Shown here piece by piece: positions 31,888-43,248 of a stretch of 64,000 nucleotides of DNA. The notes below the pieces were generated by a model. That model made no database searches, was not told the origin of the DNA, and saw only the letters and a list, made by a program, of their open reading frames with translations. The translations under genes and the position numbers were made by a program. Position 1 is the first letter of the stretch; every line of letters starts with the position of its first letter. The stretch comes from Saksenaea vasiformis B4078 (Eukaryota > Mucoromycota > Mucoromycetes > Mucorales > Saksenaeaceae), in NCBI GenBank assembly GCA_000697055.1, contig JNDT01001815.1:1-64000 (forward strand), read 5' to 3'.

Positions 31888-32866
31888 CTATTTTGCCTCC
31901 TTATCCATCTCACTCCCATCTTCCCTCCTAACATCTTCAGGAGGGGCGCTGTATACCGGTAAACTAGGCGAAGAATCTGATTTGAGAGTAATTATCTGAA
32001 TATTGCGCCATTTTTTGGCTGTCAGATGGACATAATCTGGCAAAACTGCCAGTAAATTCTCGAACACCTGCTCCTCGTTCATATCAAAGTGACCAATCTT
32101 AACCGCACTATAATCCTGGTCACTTTCCAACACCGTTATGGATCTATACTTACTGTGTTGTTCCTCCGTTTAGTCTTGTGTAAGTGGATGTTAATGCTCT
32201 TTCAATCGCCTGTTTGATATGACGCGTAGTAATTTTGACTGGCACAGGTACTCTGTAATGATGTGTTAGACAACATTCGCCATTTTGACAGAAGATGCCT
32301 TACTTATTTCTTCGGAAAAAGGACTTCCCTAATAATTTGGGCATAAGAGAGACGACACGATCATCGACGAGAAAGAGCTGATAAGATGATGCTAGTTCCC
32401 GTCTAGCCGCAAACAATTTGTAATTCTTTGAGAGTGTCTCGACACTGACTACCTTTATTCCATGTCAATGCGTTATTATCTTTCCATGTTCATCTTACCT
32501 TGATCACTTTGTGTATATTCTCTTCTTGAATTTTTTTCTCATACTGATCTTCCGAGTCTTTGGTGATCAAACAGACCTGACCATTTTCGGGAATTACGGA
32601 ATGCCTCAAAGGTCTAAATGACAGATTAGACGACAAATGCTTCATTTTCATTACAAAGGTACTTGCAGTCGCCTTGGTTTTATGGTTGTAGAATTACCCA
32701 TTTTCTTTGTGGTAAGTATGATCCAGATGCTTGAGACTGGAGCATCGCTTGTTGAAGAAGTATGGTATTGGAACAGTGCATGAATGGCTTTTTTTGCCTA
32801 AATGACGGATTAGCAATTTAAGTGAGAAGGACAGAAAAAAACCTGGTCTGTGTATAAGCTCTCCAT
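31888..32866 (-). CDS. UTP30: Ribosomal L1-domain nucleolar protein, Utp30/Cic1-like
   Basis: Likely a nucleolar ribosome-biogenesis factor like yeast Utp30/Cic1 and human RSL1D1. Reading the minus strand with introns removed gives, in order: a start MESLYTDQ joined to AKKAIHALFQYH; LTTKKMGNSTTIKPRRLQV; PLRHSVIPENGQVCLITKDS; VSVETLSKNYKLFAARRELA; LVDDRVVSLMPKLLGKSFF; PVPVKITTRHIKQAIERAL; DYSAVKIGHFDMNEEQVFEN; and KKWRNIQIITLKSDSSPSLP. This is the L1-domain order of the family. The tail ends in an acidic and basic stretch. One junction (about 32100-32130) needs an intron of only about 31 bases. The start is uncertain; another ATG with a donor lies about 70 bases upstream. Confidence 0.75.
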
Positions 32867-32999
32867 AGTTATAGTATATGTCGGTGTTGTGTCACCAGTG
32901 TACCTTTTGGTTTGACCATGGCAACTGTCTGCAGTGACGAGATGTCAATAACAAACCCCGATTCAACAAAACCTGTCGGCCGCGTATTCCTTTGATGTA

Positions 33000-35860
33000 G
33001 GCTTTCCCACATCAGCTTTCACCGCTTAAAGAGTGCAAGTATATAATTGATCCCATGAAGTAGCGAACGGAGGAGAATTAGTAGAGTCCCATACTTGTTT
33101 CTTTTGGCCGAAATTGTTCAGTGTTTACTGAATATTGGACTAGCGTAATATATGCATGTAAATTAAGGTCTTTGATTACCTTAGCAATCCTGGTCTGTGC
33201 GTTTGCTAGAAGCATGCGGAGACTTTGTTTCCTTTAACGGATACCCAAACACAGGCTTCAGAAGAATGCCGTACCTATAATTAACTATCTTATGTACGGA
33301 AGTAGGTGCCACAGCTTTCGAAACTAATTCTGTCTAGCTGACTAAAAAAGGTATTTGTAATCATCTCGTAGGCTATATAGAAGCAAATACTTCTAATTAT
33401 CTGTGTATTTTAGGCAGGAATGTAGAGATTCCTCCGATATATAGACTGGAGGTATGTTGATCCTTTTCCGTCCCTTTCTCTTCAGGGATTCCTGCTGGAC
33501 CTGCTTATCATCACTTGTCCTGAATAAAGATGGCATAGGCGCTAGATGTAAATGAATATCTTGACTGACACCATATAATAAAGTAAGCATGATCTCGATA
33601 TACTGATCGCATTTCTCACCACCAATCGCTGAAGGTATTGCATTTCTTCTTCACTCTAAAGCAACCGGTTGATCTTTAGTTCCCTGAGCTATTGCGAAGA
33701 ACGGGACCGGCATTGAAACGCCGGGTTCTATTTCAGATTAACCGAAAATCTCAGAATCGCGATATGTTGAAACGGTTTTAGATATCTTCTAGTTCAGATG
33801 ACCAGCTCCGTTCCGTTCATCGGGTAAGACTTTGCAATAGAGATCATTCTGTAAGGATCACGATCTCCGATACAACGCCCCGCAACCAGACAATACGTAA
33901 GAGATGACAAACTTTGAGCTCGTAGTAGTGTTCGATTCACATTTTGCTCGTACATTGTACCGATTTGTTAGGTGCCACCTTTCTCATCGCAGTTGCACGT
34001 CTCATTCGTTGTGATTGGATGGATTGTCAAAATTTTAAATATTTTCCAGTTACCTGTTATTTTCCCCTCTCCCTTCCCTCAGCTCCTCTTGTCGATATCT
34101 ACTCGCCTTTAAATGGCGTTACTGTCGGCCCTAGCTGCCCGGGTATGTGGGTGTACCCGAGTGTGGCTGTAGACGACGCATTCTCACTCATTCACTGGTG
34201 ATTTTACCTCCTCCTGCCTCTGTAATGAATCAACTTTCCCGCAACGTGATTATTGCATATGTATGTCTCGTGATTTCGTCAAGGCGAGCAGCACCTATTG
34301 CACTATTTATACGGTCGATCGGAAAACTATTAATGGTTGTGCTCAAGAACGTTATCACGCACCAACCTCAAAACTTGGTGTCAACCTCGAAGTGCGTAAC
34401 AGCAACACGGAATGAACGAATGACTGAATCTTGTTATAGATCCTCTGTATAGTAGTAACCAAATTAATGGGGCGCTGCTGTTGTCCTTGTTACTGCTTAA
34501 ATTGCTGTGGAGCAACATACCACATGATGCGGGGCCCCGGTGGTGTCCACGCACTTTAAATATCCGTCCAAACGGTTTACTGCATAGTTGAACACCTCAA
34601 TTCTACTATAGATAAAGTAGTTAGTGGATTCTATGCCAAATGAATTGTCTATCCTAAATAACTAATTGGGGGAAGGGAGCAAAAACTTAGTTTGAATATA
34701 TAAGATGACGATAGGGTCGTCTTCCTTTTTCTTATTGCTGGGCCGGTTGATGTAAATAAATGTGGGTCCTCTCTGTTGTTCTTTTCGGTAGAATACACAT
34801 AGAGTTTTGTGTCTCCAGAGCAGGCAACAGCCAACACAATTTTTATCAATATCATTCTGGTGATTACAGTATATACGGGATGGCCCTGATTTCGATGAAA
34901 ATGGCGCGACACTCAGTAATAAAGCCATCGGTGCTCTATCAATTGGAAACGATCGATATCAGACGATGAAGAAGACGCTGCAGTAAAAGAAGAGCTTGCG
35001 GGTTGCTTACAGGAACTCTGAATATGCCGTTAAAAAACGAAGACAATTTGTTGGATTCATTCTACAGGACAAAATCGATTTTAAATGCCAATAAGTCTTC
35101 GTTGGCGAAAGTAATTTTCTGAAAAATATGGTCTACCTAGAAGCATGTCTAGGAACTATTGGTATGGAATGAATGCGAACAGTTCCTTGTACGCCAACAT
35201 GGGACTCTTTCGAAAACTGGCATCAAATCGTTTAGAAGGGCAATGTTCATGTAGGTTATGTAGAAGACTGTAGAGAAAAAATAAAAAATAGATCGTACAC
35301 TCTTTGATACCTTAACAAGCGCTCAAGTTAAATAAGAAAGCAACTGCTTTTTCTAGTGCGAATCATGGATAACGTAGGTTAAACACAGAGCATTGCTCAT
35401 GTAAAGCAACAAGGATCACCGCGGTCGAGAAGTCCACAAGCTGGAGGGGGATTCTGCGGTAAATGGCCAACCTGCACGACCCCAAACTGTCCAGTCAAAG
35501 CGCTTCCTGACCCTCTGTCGGTGTCTTTGTCGCTGCTAGCGCGTAGTAAAGCACCAAAATTGGGACTTTTTGTCAGTGAAATAACGATTCCATTTGAATG
35601 CGTATTTTATGTTTTTTTTTACACAATTCTCTGTGAGTAGGATGGAATTATAAAAGTGTAATTGAAGAGAGACGATTTTGCGACGTCAAACGGTGATCTT
35701 CGTTGTTCAAATGAAAAATGAATTTACCCCCCTCAATTTGAATATTTTTTAAACGCAAAACTACTGGATTTTTCCCATGACTTTGCGTCTATTTGAAATA
35801 ATTCGGCGTTACTTCCAGATAAACTCTGCGTTGTGAAGTACGTATTTTTACGTTCATCCG
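33000..35860. other. Gene-poor stretch
   Basis: No complete gene recognised. The minus-strand frame near 33430-33630 looks coding (EKCDQYIEIMLTLLYGV, then KRKGRKRINIPP) and could be a stray exon. Another at 34780-34900 reads IVLAVACSGDTKLYVYSTE, slightly WD40-like. Neither has partners I can join. The rest looks non-coding. Confidence 0.35.
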
Positions 35861-35869
35861 GTGTTATGA

Positions 35870-36240
35870 TTTGCGTGTCATACTCTTCCATGTTGTGTTT
35901 GTGTCACGGATAGCTTTCCATTATCTAACGCAAAACATGCGTCAGAGACAGGGTTTCATTGTCTCGTGCAATTACGTGTTAAAGATAGGCGTATCAGTGA
36001 TCAGATCTTTTTATTTCATGCAAAGGGTGTGTGGAAGGTACGGGCTTTTCTTTATCTCATACAAAAGGCGTGTCGATGATAGGGTACCATCGTGTCATGC
36101 AAAGGGGTGAATCAGTGATCGGCTTCTTTTGACTCATAAAAACGGTGTCTCAGATACAGGATTCCGTCGTCTCATGCAAAAAGTGTGTTAAGGATAGGTT
36201 CCTTTTATCTCACACAAAAAGGATGTCTCAGATAACGGAA
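35870..36240 (+). repeat. Degenerate tandem repeat, period about 40 bases
   Basis: Roughly nine units built on TCTCATGCAAAAGGTGTGTC followed by AGTGATAGG and a T-rich spacer; for example near 35950, 36010, 36060, 36095, 36130, 36170 and 36215. Units are diverged (TCATAC, TCACAC, TCATAA variants). The array runs directly into the dispersed repeat copy at 36.24 kb. Confidence 0.65.
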
Positions 36241-36670
36241 AGTGATGCATATTTAAAGCGAGCACTTCCTTTTCCTTTTTTCTTCTTCTTCTTTGGCTCT
36301 GTTGGTACAAACATCCCCGTACGGATGTCAACTTTTTATTGCATATCCAGGATCACTCATTTTTTTGTATGCCGTTTAGGCTGCATGACCGCTGTCCCGA
36401 ACCGTCTTGGCCGTGTTGATGCTTTATGCCCACACTCAAAGTACGTAAACATTGTCTCACACACACACTCAGTATCGTTCATCTTCCGCAATAGATTGCC
36501 AGACGATGTATCGCTTCAAGTCCTCTGCACGCTGTCTACAATGGCCGCTCCTAAGCCATCGGGTCACCCCCAAACTCTCGCCGCCCCCACCGCTTCAGGT
36601 GCGGGGCTTTGGCTTCCGTCGATGGGCGGAAATACCCTTCGGGGGTAAGTGAAAAGACAATAAACAGTAT
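36241..36670 (-). repeat. Dispersed repeat, core copy (orientation B)
   Basis: Contains GCATATTTAAAGCGAGC, TTCTTTGGCTCTGTT, the core CATGACCGCTGTCCCGAACC and GTCTTGGCCGTG, GCCAGACGATGTATCGCTTC, CCCCACCGCTTCAGGTGCGG and CCCTTCGGGGGTAAGTG. No hairpin end is visible; the copy appears truncated after the CTTCGGGG motif. Confidence 0.68.
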
Positions 36671-37174
36671 ATCTCTCTGACTTATCGTCTCTGATAAGGG
36701 GTACGAATTTTTCGAATTGACGATCACGGACCAATGATGTACCAGCGGATCATGGGATCTGCAAGTTTAAAATTTCTGCTAGTGCTATTAGCACCTGTTG
36801 ATACATTATGGTGTCAAAATGGATCATGACTTGTCCGCCATATTATTGTCTATCAATGTTGACAATCCATTAGTATGATATGCCATTGATAAGCTGACAG
36901 AAACCTCACGAACGTTCGTTCGTCCGTGGCTTTTAAATAGCGCTAACTATTACCAGTTGGACTTTTCTCGAGACTTACAGGACCCTCTTTGTTCCAGAAC
37001 ACCATGTGATGACATCCTAACCATTACGGTACTACAGTCCTTTTTTTAGTATTCACCCTCTCATTTAAGTTTGCTATTTTCTCTTGTATCTTGTTTTTAG
37101 TACCATTCACCTTTTTCATTTTATCTTTCTACTTTTTTCTTTTCTGTTTTAAATACTCTTCTCTTGGCAATACT
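36671..37174. promoter_or_regulatory. Upstream region of the Ppz phosphatase gene
   Basis: No gene. The final 150 bases are very T-rich and probably form the promoter and leader. Confidence 0.4.
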
Positions 37175-38571
37175 ATGGGAAACACCCTTTCGGTACGCAG
37201 CAAAGCAAAAACAAGGAAAATACAACAGACCAAGCAGCTACCCATGTCAGACACAGAAGCAGGAAATACACGTTCTGTTAATAGCACCACTTCCATGTCA
37301 TTCATTCTCGCGCCTTCCACTGAGGAACAGCAGCATCAGAGACCCTCGCCGCTTGCGCCCGAAATGGACATGCATCAAATGACAGTAGCTTCGCAAAATG
37401 AATTGACCACGACATCCATACCACCGTTAGCCAAGCCTTTGGATATTGATGACTGTATCCAACGTTTGTTGGACAGTAAAATGTCAAAAAACGTGTGTCT
37501 TAAGCAATCAGAGATATTTGCGCTATGTCAAATGGCGAGGGAGATATTTTTGAATCAACCAGTTAAGCGCGATTTACTCATTGTCATGTTATACTGATGT
37601 TTTGTATTTCTTTTTGTAGTCTTTGATCGAGTTGAGCCCCAATGTGAAGATCGTAGGCGATGTGTGTAGGCTGTCTCTCCCCTTCACCTCATGGATCAGT
37701 CCATTGACTTTTCTTCCTTTTTAGGTACACGGCCAATATACCGATCTCCTCCGATTGTTTCAAATGGGTGGATTTCCACCGGAAGCAAATTATTTATTTT
37801 TGGGCGATTATGTGGATCGCGGCAAGCAAAGTTTGGAAACAATGCTGCTTCTGATGTGTTACAAGATCAAATACCCCGAGAACTTTTTCCTGCTGAGAGG
37901 AAATCATGAATGTGCCAATGTCACACGAGGTAGAAAGGAAATGTAGGAGTCAGAAACTATAACAATTACTAGTCTACGGATTCTACGACGAATGTAAACG
38001 GCGGTGTAGTGTGAAGATCTGGAAGATCTTTGTGGATGTATTCAATACACTTCCCATTGCAGCACTGGTGGCTGGGAAGATATTCTGTGTTCATGGTGGA
38101 CTAAGGTAACGTATTAAAAAAGGATTGGTTCCTTATGCTGACGGTTTAGTTAGTCCATCAATGAAATCAATGGATGATATACGCGCGATACAGCGACCGA
38201 TTGACGTTCCAGACTATGGGCTTCTTAATGATTTATTGTGGTCTGATCCATCTGATACAGCTGTGGATTGGGAAGACAACGATCGTGGAGTATCATACTG
38301 CTTTAGCAAGAAGATCGTCAATGATTTCCTAATGAAATTTGATCTTGATCTTGTATGCCGCGCTCACATGGTTGTCGAGGATGGATACGAGTTCTTCAAT
38401 GACCGGACGCTTGTTACTGTCTTTAGCGCACCTAATTACTGTGGTGAGTTTGACAACTATGGGGCTTTAATGAGTGTCAATGAGGAACTGCTGTGTAGCT
38501 TTGAGCTATTAACACCTGCAGATCATCCTATGGCACATGAGAGAGCAGATCAAAATGGAAGACGGAGGTAA
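37175..38571 (+). CDS. PPZ1: Ppz-type serine/threonine protein phosphatase
   Basis: A PP1-like phosphatase of the fungal Ppz group, which in yeasts acts in salt tolerance and potassium homeostasis. Five exons (37175-37561, 37620-37661, 37725-37929, 37973-38105, 38154-38571) give 394 residues. [12 protein letters not shown] at the start has Gly-2 and Ser-6, fitting N-myristoylation as in Ppz1. A serine/threonine-rich extension of about 90 residues precedes the catalytic domain: GDVHGQY restored across intron 2, [48 protein letters not shown] and [20 protein letters not shown] (not RAHQVV) is typical of Ppz rather than Glc7. The N-terminal extension is shorter than in yeast Ppz1 (692 residues). 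Confidence 0.9.
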
Positions 38572-39433
38572 TAGAATGAAGACGGACATTATGTGTGTAT
38601 TAATGCTTATCATGTAGTCCTCCGTTACTCATGGAATCTTTGCAATAAGCCTAAAGATTCTTATTCAACGTCATATATATATATTAAACTACATTTCAAT
38701 ATGCTGCAAACAAATAATGTACAGACCATTTTGCCAAAAGCAACACACACAAGAGACTCTGTATATATATATATATATATATTTCGTTCTCACACGAACA
38801 GAGCGTTGTAAACGTGAATCGATGGCTAGACGCCAAACGACTATAATCTTGAACATCCATATACTTTGCAGAAAGCATAATCCGTATAGGGGAAGATAAG
38901 TTAGGAGAATATTGATTCATGCAAATGTTTCCAATTTTCGTCCACTTACATCCAGCATGGGTAATGCCCAATTTCTTAAAACTGCTATGGATCATGATTC
39001 TGCATGAAATAAAAGTACATACGTCGTTCTCTGTGCCAACTTATTATTGAAGATTTGCGTTTACCATAATTAGCAATAGAACACAAGAACAATCACTCGA
39101 AAAAGCGGTTTGCCATTTTTCAACTATAATGTAGAATTGACAGTTTCCCATTAAAATTTAATCGCAATTGCCAAATAGGTTCGATAAGATTCATGGAGAG
39201 ACGCAAATCCAATTTTCGCTGTTTTGGAAAAGGTTAGAACGTGAACGTATCAGTACGAGAAGTAATCTTAAGCAAGCGGGATATTGTACACATATCAAAA
39301 TAAATTATAACCGTGCCTGATTACTCGACGCATCGCTATACCATTTGCAACGAGAATATAACCAAAGCCTCGTGCCAAAGCTACATGCTCTTCTAGATAA
39401 CGTTTTGGACCTCTAAAGGTGACATTACTTCAT
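38572..39433. other. Intergenic between convergent genes
   Basis: AT-rich, about 0.86 kb, with the TA microsatellite. No gene recognised. Confidence 0.45.
38755..38785 (+). repeat. TA microsatellite
   Basis: A run of about ten TA dinucleotides downstream of the phosphatase gene. Confidence 0.85.
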
Positions 39434-40755
39434 TTACATTTCTTTCGTCAAATAGATAACGCATCGACATGGTGTTACCTGAAAACAATGTTCAGAGTTA
39501 TCCATGAATTATAGACCTTACCACACGCTTAGCCTTTACGACGCTACATTCTGTTCCTCCATGCGTTGCTCTGGATAGTAATAATCGAGTGCCGATGTGA
39601 GGAACTAGCTTTTCTAGATAAGTCGTTCTGTTTGTTTCCCATCCTAACATTATTCCATCGCCTTTCTTTACTGCAGATTGCAGCATCTTTTATTGTAACA
39701 TTACATCCAAGTCAGTCAGTCTCTCCATTCGACTCACCCTACAAACTTACCAGCACAGTGCATCCCGCATTGCAAAGCGACTTTATACTGTGCATTATTG
39801 TGTTCACTGTAGTGAAATGTTTAATCGTGATATCTTCAATCGGAGGTGTACATTTACGTTGTTGTGCGACCATGTCTGGATCATGTTCAAGCAATCCAAT
39901 CATATCTTCAATAACCACCAGAGAGGGCTCATTGGAAGGTGCTAAAACATGCTTCACTCCTGCACTGTCCAGACACCGGACTATATCAGACATGGAAAAT
40001 GCTCTAGCACAGTTTATCCTTGGCAATAATTCCTCCGTCTAAAAAGACGATTTAGTCCCTTGTTGACATTCCATCAACTACGCAACTGTTGCCACTTTGC
40101 CAGGCTCAAAGAGACCCGTCGTGTCAATGTGATGAACTAGCCTCTTAGGGAAGCTCTCCAAAAAGGTCCGCATTACTTGGCGTGAGAACTGATTACAATC
40201 AATCAGTATTGAACCATTAACATTCTCCTTACTCTCTACCTTGGCTTTCTCAATTGCTGAAATTCCGCCAACTTCAATGGCTTCATGAACATGAAATCCG
40301 CCACCTAGCAGATCATCGAGGCTAATACGCAAAGGATGTGAGGATATTTGTTTTACCTCATCATTGAACATTATGACTGGACCTTTTAAATCCGGTAGAA
40401 ACGGATGCCTCAAGAGGCGCAGGGCTTGAAGTAACATCTACTACTTCCTGTGCCATCATACAATGAACTACCTGTTGCTGCAAGGCTCGAAGTAGCTAAA
40501 GGTAGAAGTTTATAGGTACGCTCTTCTCTAGGATCAGTATACCAGCCATGGAATAGCTGTTCTTGTACTCAGAGTGCGAAGATCTGACTGCAGTAAGGTC
40601 CTGCCTGTCACGCTATGAATGCCCTTGCTCAAATTACAACCAAATCGTTGCATACCGTCACGAATGCCATGGTCTACCAAAGTAGCAATCACTGGCTCGT
40701 ATAGCGATTTCTCTCCCTCCGGCCATTGTCGCAGCAAGAACTTGAGCTTGTACAT
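39434..40755 (-). CDS. RAD51 paralogue with degenerate Walker A motif
   Basis: RecA-fold recombination protein of the RAD51-paralogue group. Spliced pieces read, in order: LYEPVIATLVDHGIRDGRTL and LQSDLRTLSTRT (helix-hairpin-helix-like N-terminus); SVSTGFKSLDDLLGGGF across a 60-base intron; HEAIEVGGISAIEKAKFSRQ where the Walker A P-loop belongs; HHIDTTGLFEPGK (the YIDTEG motif of the family); RINCARAFSMSDIVRCL; LVVIEDMIGLL (Walker B-like); DITIKHFTTVNTIMHSIKSL; and a C-terminus with LGWETNRTTYLEKLVPHIG and TRLLLSRATHG. The P-loop has one extra residue and lacks GK[TS], so ATP binding may be weak or lost. I cannot say whether it is RAD51D-, XRCC2- or Rad55/57-like. Confidence 0.72.
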
Positions 40756-40848
40756 GCAAGGGTGTTGCCGTGACTAGCTTCCTCGGCGCGAAGAGCTCTC
40801 AGGATGCGGCAAGCCACGAGCTAGCAGTTCTTCGCCGACTACCGTCTC
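40756..40848. promoter_or_regulatory. Divergent 93-base promoter region
   Basis: Separates the start codons of the RAD51 paralogue (minus) and MDM12 (plus). It must hold both leaders and core promoters, unless one start is misplaced. Confidence 0.5.
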
Positions 40849-42044
40849 ATGTCCTTTGATATCGAGTGGGGAAAACTCGATCAGGAACTTGCGGATCATG
40901 TGCAACAGTTCTTGAATCGCCATTTTAAGAGCATCAGCAAACCTTCGTTCATTGGTGATATTGAGGTCACCTCATTTGCATGGGGCTCCGAGGCACCAAA
41001 GGTAGAAATTACCAACATCACTGATCCATTCCCGGAGTTTTATGAGGAAGATGATGAGGACAAGGAAGAAGACGAGACACAGCAGGCTGGTACCCAGACA
41101 ATCGATCCTTCGTCTCGCATGTCTTCACCGTCTAGCGAGCCAGTATACTATGCTCCATCTACGAACGGCAGTGAGAAACCTCCACGCCTTACGCTCAGCA
41201 ATCCTCTACAACAACAACAGCGCTTCAACCTTATGCACTCATTTCATCGGTCCCCTCTTGTAGCACCACAACATCCTTTCAGCAGCTCGCCACAACTCCA
41301 CTATTTTTCACCCACGTCCGCTTCACCCACCCACTCTCCACAGCATTATGCTCCTTCATCACCCTTTGCCTCTGTACCTCAGTCCCGGTGGATGTCTCGT
41401 CACCCTTCACTCTCAGGCGAAAGTACTGAGTTCCAGGACTGGATCGATGATGATGAAAATCACCATCAACCTCACAACACAGCTGCCGCGTCCGTCAAGA
41501 GCGCGCAAAACAATACCCAGACAGAGATGGATTTCCAAGCTCATCTACTGATTTCATACAAAGGCAATATGAGTATGACTCTAATGACAGAACTGCGGAT
41601 GAATTACCCCAGTATGATGTTTATGAGCTTACCGATCCAACTGTGCGTACGCAGCGTTGAATTCGAAGCGACAGCTGTAGTAGCCTACATAAAGAGCATG
41701 AATCGTATATGCGTTTCTATGCTTGAACCAGAAGAACAAGACACAAGTACACGAGGAAAGGACGGAGGGTTGGAAAGGTAAGAGCAAGAAGTAGAATATG
41801 CAATCTGATCGCACACGCTAACGCATACTAGTCTGTTACGTGACGTTCATATAGAATCGGTGGTAGGTGATAAGCAAAAGCAAGGTAAGACTTTAACGAA
41901 GGATACAAAACAAAAAAATAACACGTCAATGCGTTAGTACTGAAAAATGTGGGCAAGATTGAAAAGTTCATCGTGGACCAACTGCGAAAAATGCTTGATG
42001 ACGAGTTAGTGTTTCCAAGTTACCAATGTATACAGCTGTGCTGA
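40849..42044 (+). CDS. MDM12: Mitochondrial distribution and morphology protein 12
   Basis: ERMES subunit that tethers mitochondria to the endoplasmic reticulum and transfers lipids through its SMP domain. Three exons (40849-41777, 41832-41884, 41938-42044) give 362 residues. MSFDIEWGKLDQELADHVQQ and PSFIGDIEVTSFAWGSEAPK are classic Mdm12 starts. A disordered insert of about 150 residues rich in Ser, Pro, Gln and acidic residues follows. Then the SMP domain resumes with LLISYKGNMSMTLMTELRMN, a SVEFEATAVVAYIKSMNR segment, SVVGDKQKQVLKNVGKIEKF and LVFPSYQ near the end, as in homologues. ERMES is absent from animals, supporting a fungal origin. Confidence 0.93.
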
Positions 42045-42499
42045 ACATATTTCGTTTCCCATAACCGAGCCATTGTCGGTACCAGTATGTGCGGGCAAAG
42101 GGAATATCTTTATTTTATTTTGGTTGATGTGTGAGCGGTGCATGTTTCATGGATTGCGCTGAGCTACGCCATGAGGCAAGTTGAACCTAAAACATCAATA
42201 TCTCTGGGACTTCCACGTAAAAAGGGAAGAGCCGTTGTTCACATTGAACAACCTACAGCAACATCGGCTGGTAGCATCTCCGCCTTCTCATGTCGTAAAT
42301 GTATGCATTGTCTCTCTCGAATTCCAGAGAAAAATAAAAATTCGACGCAAAGTTGAACAGGCGCTAGAAGTGATCTACTTGTAGTGTGCAAACGATGGGT
42401 TATCATCATGGGGTCTCGATTTGATATCTCAAGTACGGAATAAATGGCACAAAATGAAAAAGGTGGAGAAAATACTGGATTTAGAATACACATTCAAAC

Positions 42500-43205
42500 A
42501 TTACTTTGCGTTGACACGACTTCATTGCTGCAGTGAGATGCAGTAGATTTTTGCGCAGAGAATCAGGTACCTTTACTTCTGAATCAAAGGTGTATTGCGC
42601 TGGTCCATTGTAATAGGTTCCCTAACGCACCAGTCCGAACCCTTAAACTGACAGTATTTAAAAGGGACGCATGAATTCTTTTTTTTTTCTTTGGCTCTGT
42701 TCATTTTACATTCCCGTATGTACTTTTAATGGGATACGCATCCAGGGTAACTCATGTCTTGTGATGTATCGTTTAGCCTGTATGACCTCTGTCCCGCACC
42801 GTCTCGGCTGTGGTGGCGTTTTTACCTATCACTTAAGTAAGTAAAATAAATGTTATCGCGCTCAGCATCACTTATCTTGTACAATAGATCGCTGGGCGTT
42901 GTGTCGCTTCAAGTCCTCTGTAGCTTATAATTGGCTCTGCGCCAATTTCCTCGTCTCTCTCCCACCCTACCCATTACAGTGCGGGATGCGGCTGCCGTGA
43001 TCTTCATGGAATTATCCTTCGGGGTAAGTAAAACGACAACCAAATACTATTCCATTTACTTATGATGAACAAATTTTTATGCTGTCTATATGAATTTTTG
43101 CGTCCATCGAGGGGTCGCGTTGATGTAAGTAGTGTATGAATTTGTTGCCAACTTATGCATATTTGATTCTTTTCTTAGCGTAAAAGTCTGCTCAATAGAC
43201 AGTAT
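42500..43205 (-). repeat. Dispersed repeat, copy (orientation B)
   Basis: Left end ACTTTGCGTTGACACGACTT; then AGTATTTAAAAGGGACGCAT, TTCTTTGGCTCTGTT, core ATGACCTCTGTCCCGCACCG, CTTCAAGTCCTCTG, TACAGTGCGGGATGCGGCTG, CCTTCGGGGTAAGTAAAACG. The right end has GAATTTTTGCGTCCATCGAG and TTGATGTAAGTAGTG, a diverged hairpin arm, and finishes about 45 bases before the VPS23 stop codon. The internal tandem units are missing. Confidence 0.68.
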
Positions 43206-43248
43206 GTGAACTCCAACTTTACAGATGCTTTGAAAACCACAATCTTTA

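Noticed and set aside
35870..36240. CRISPR array
   Set aside because: Units are degenerate, without regular unique spacers or cas genes, and the DNA is eukaryotic.
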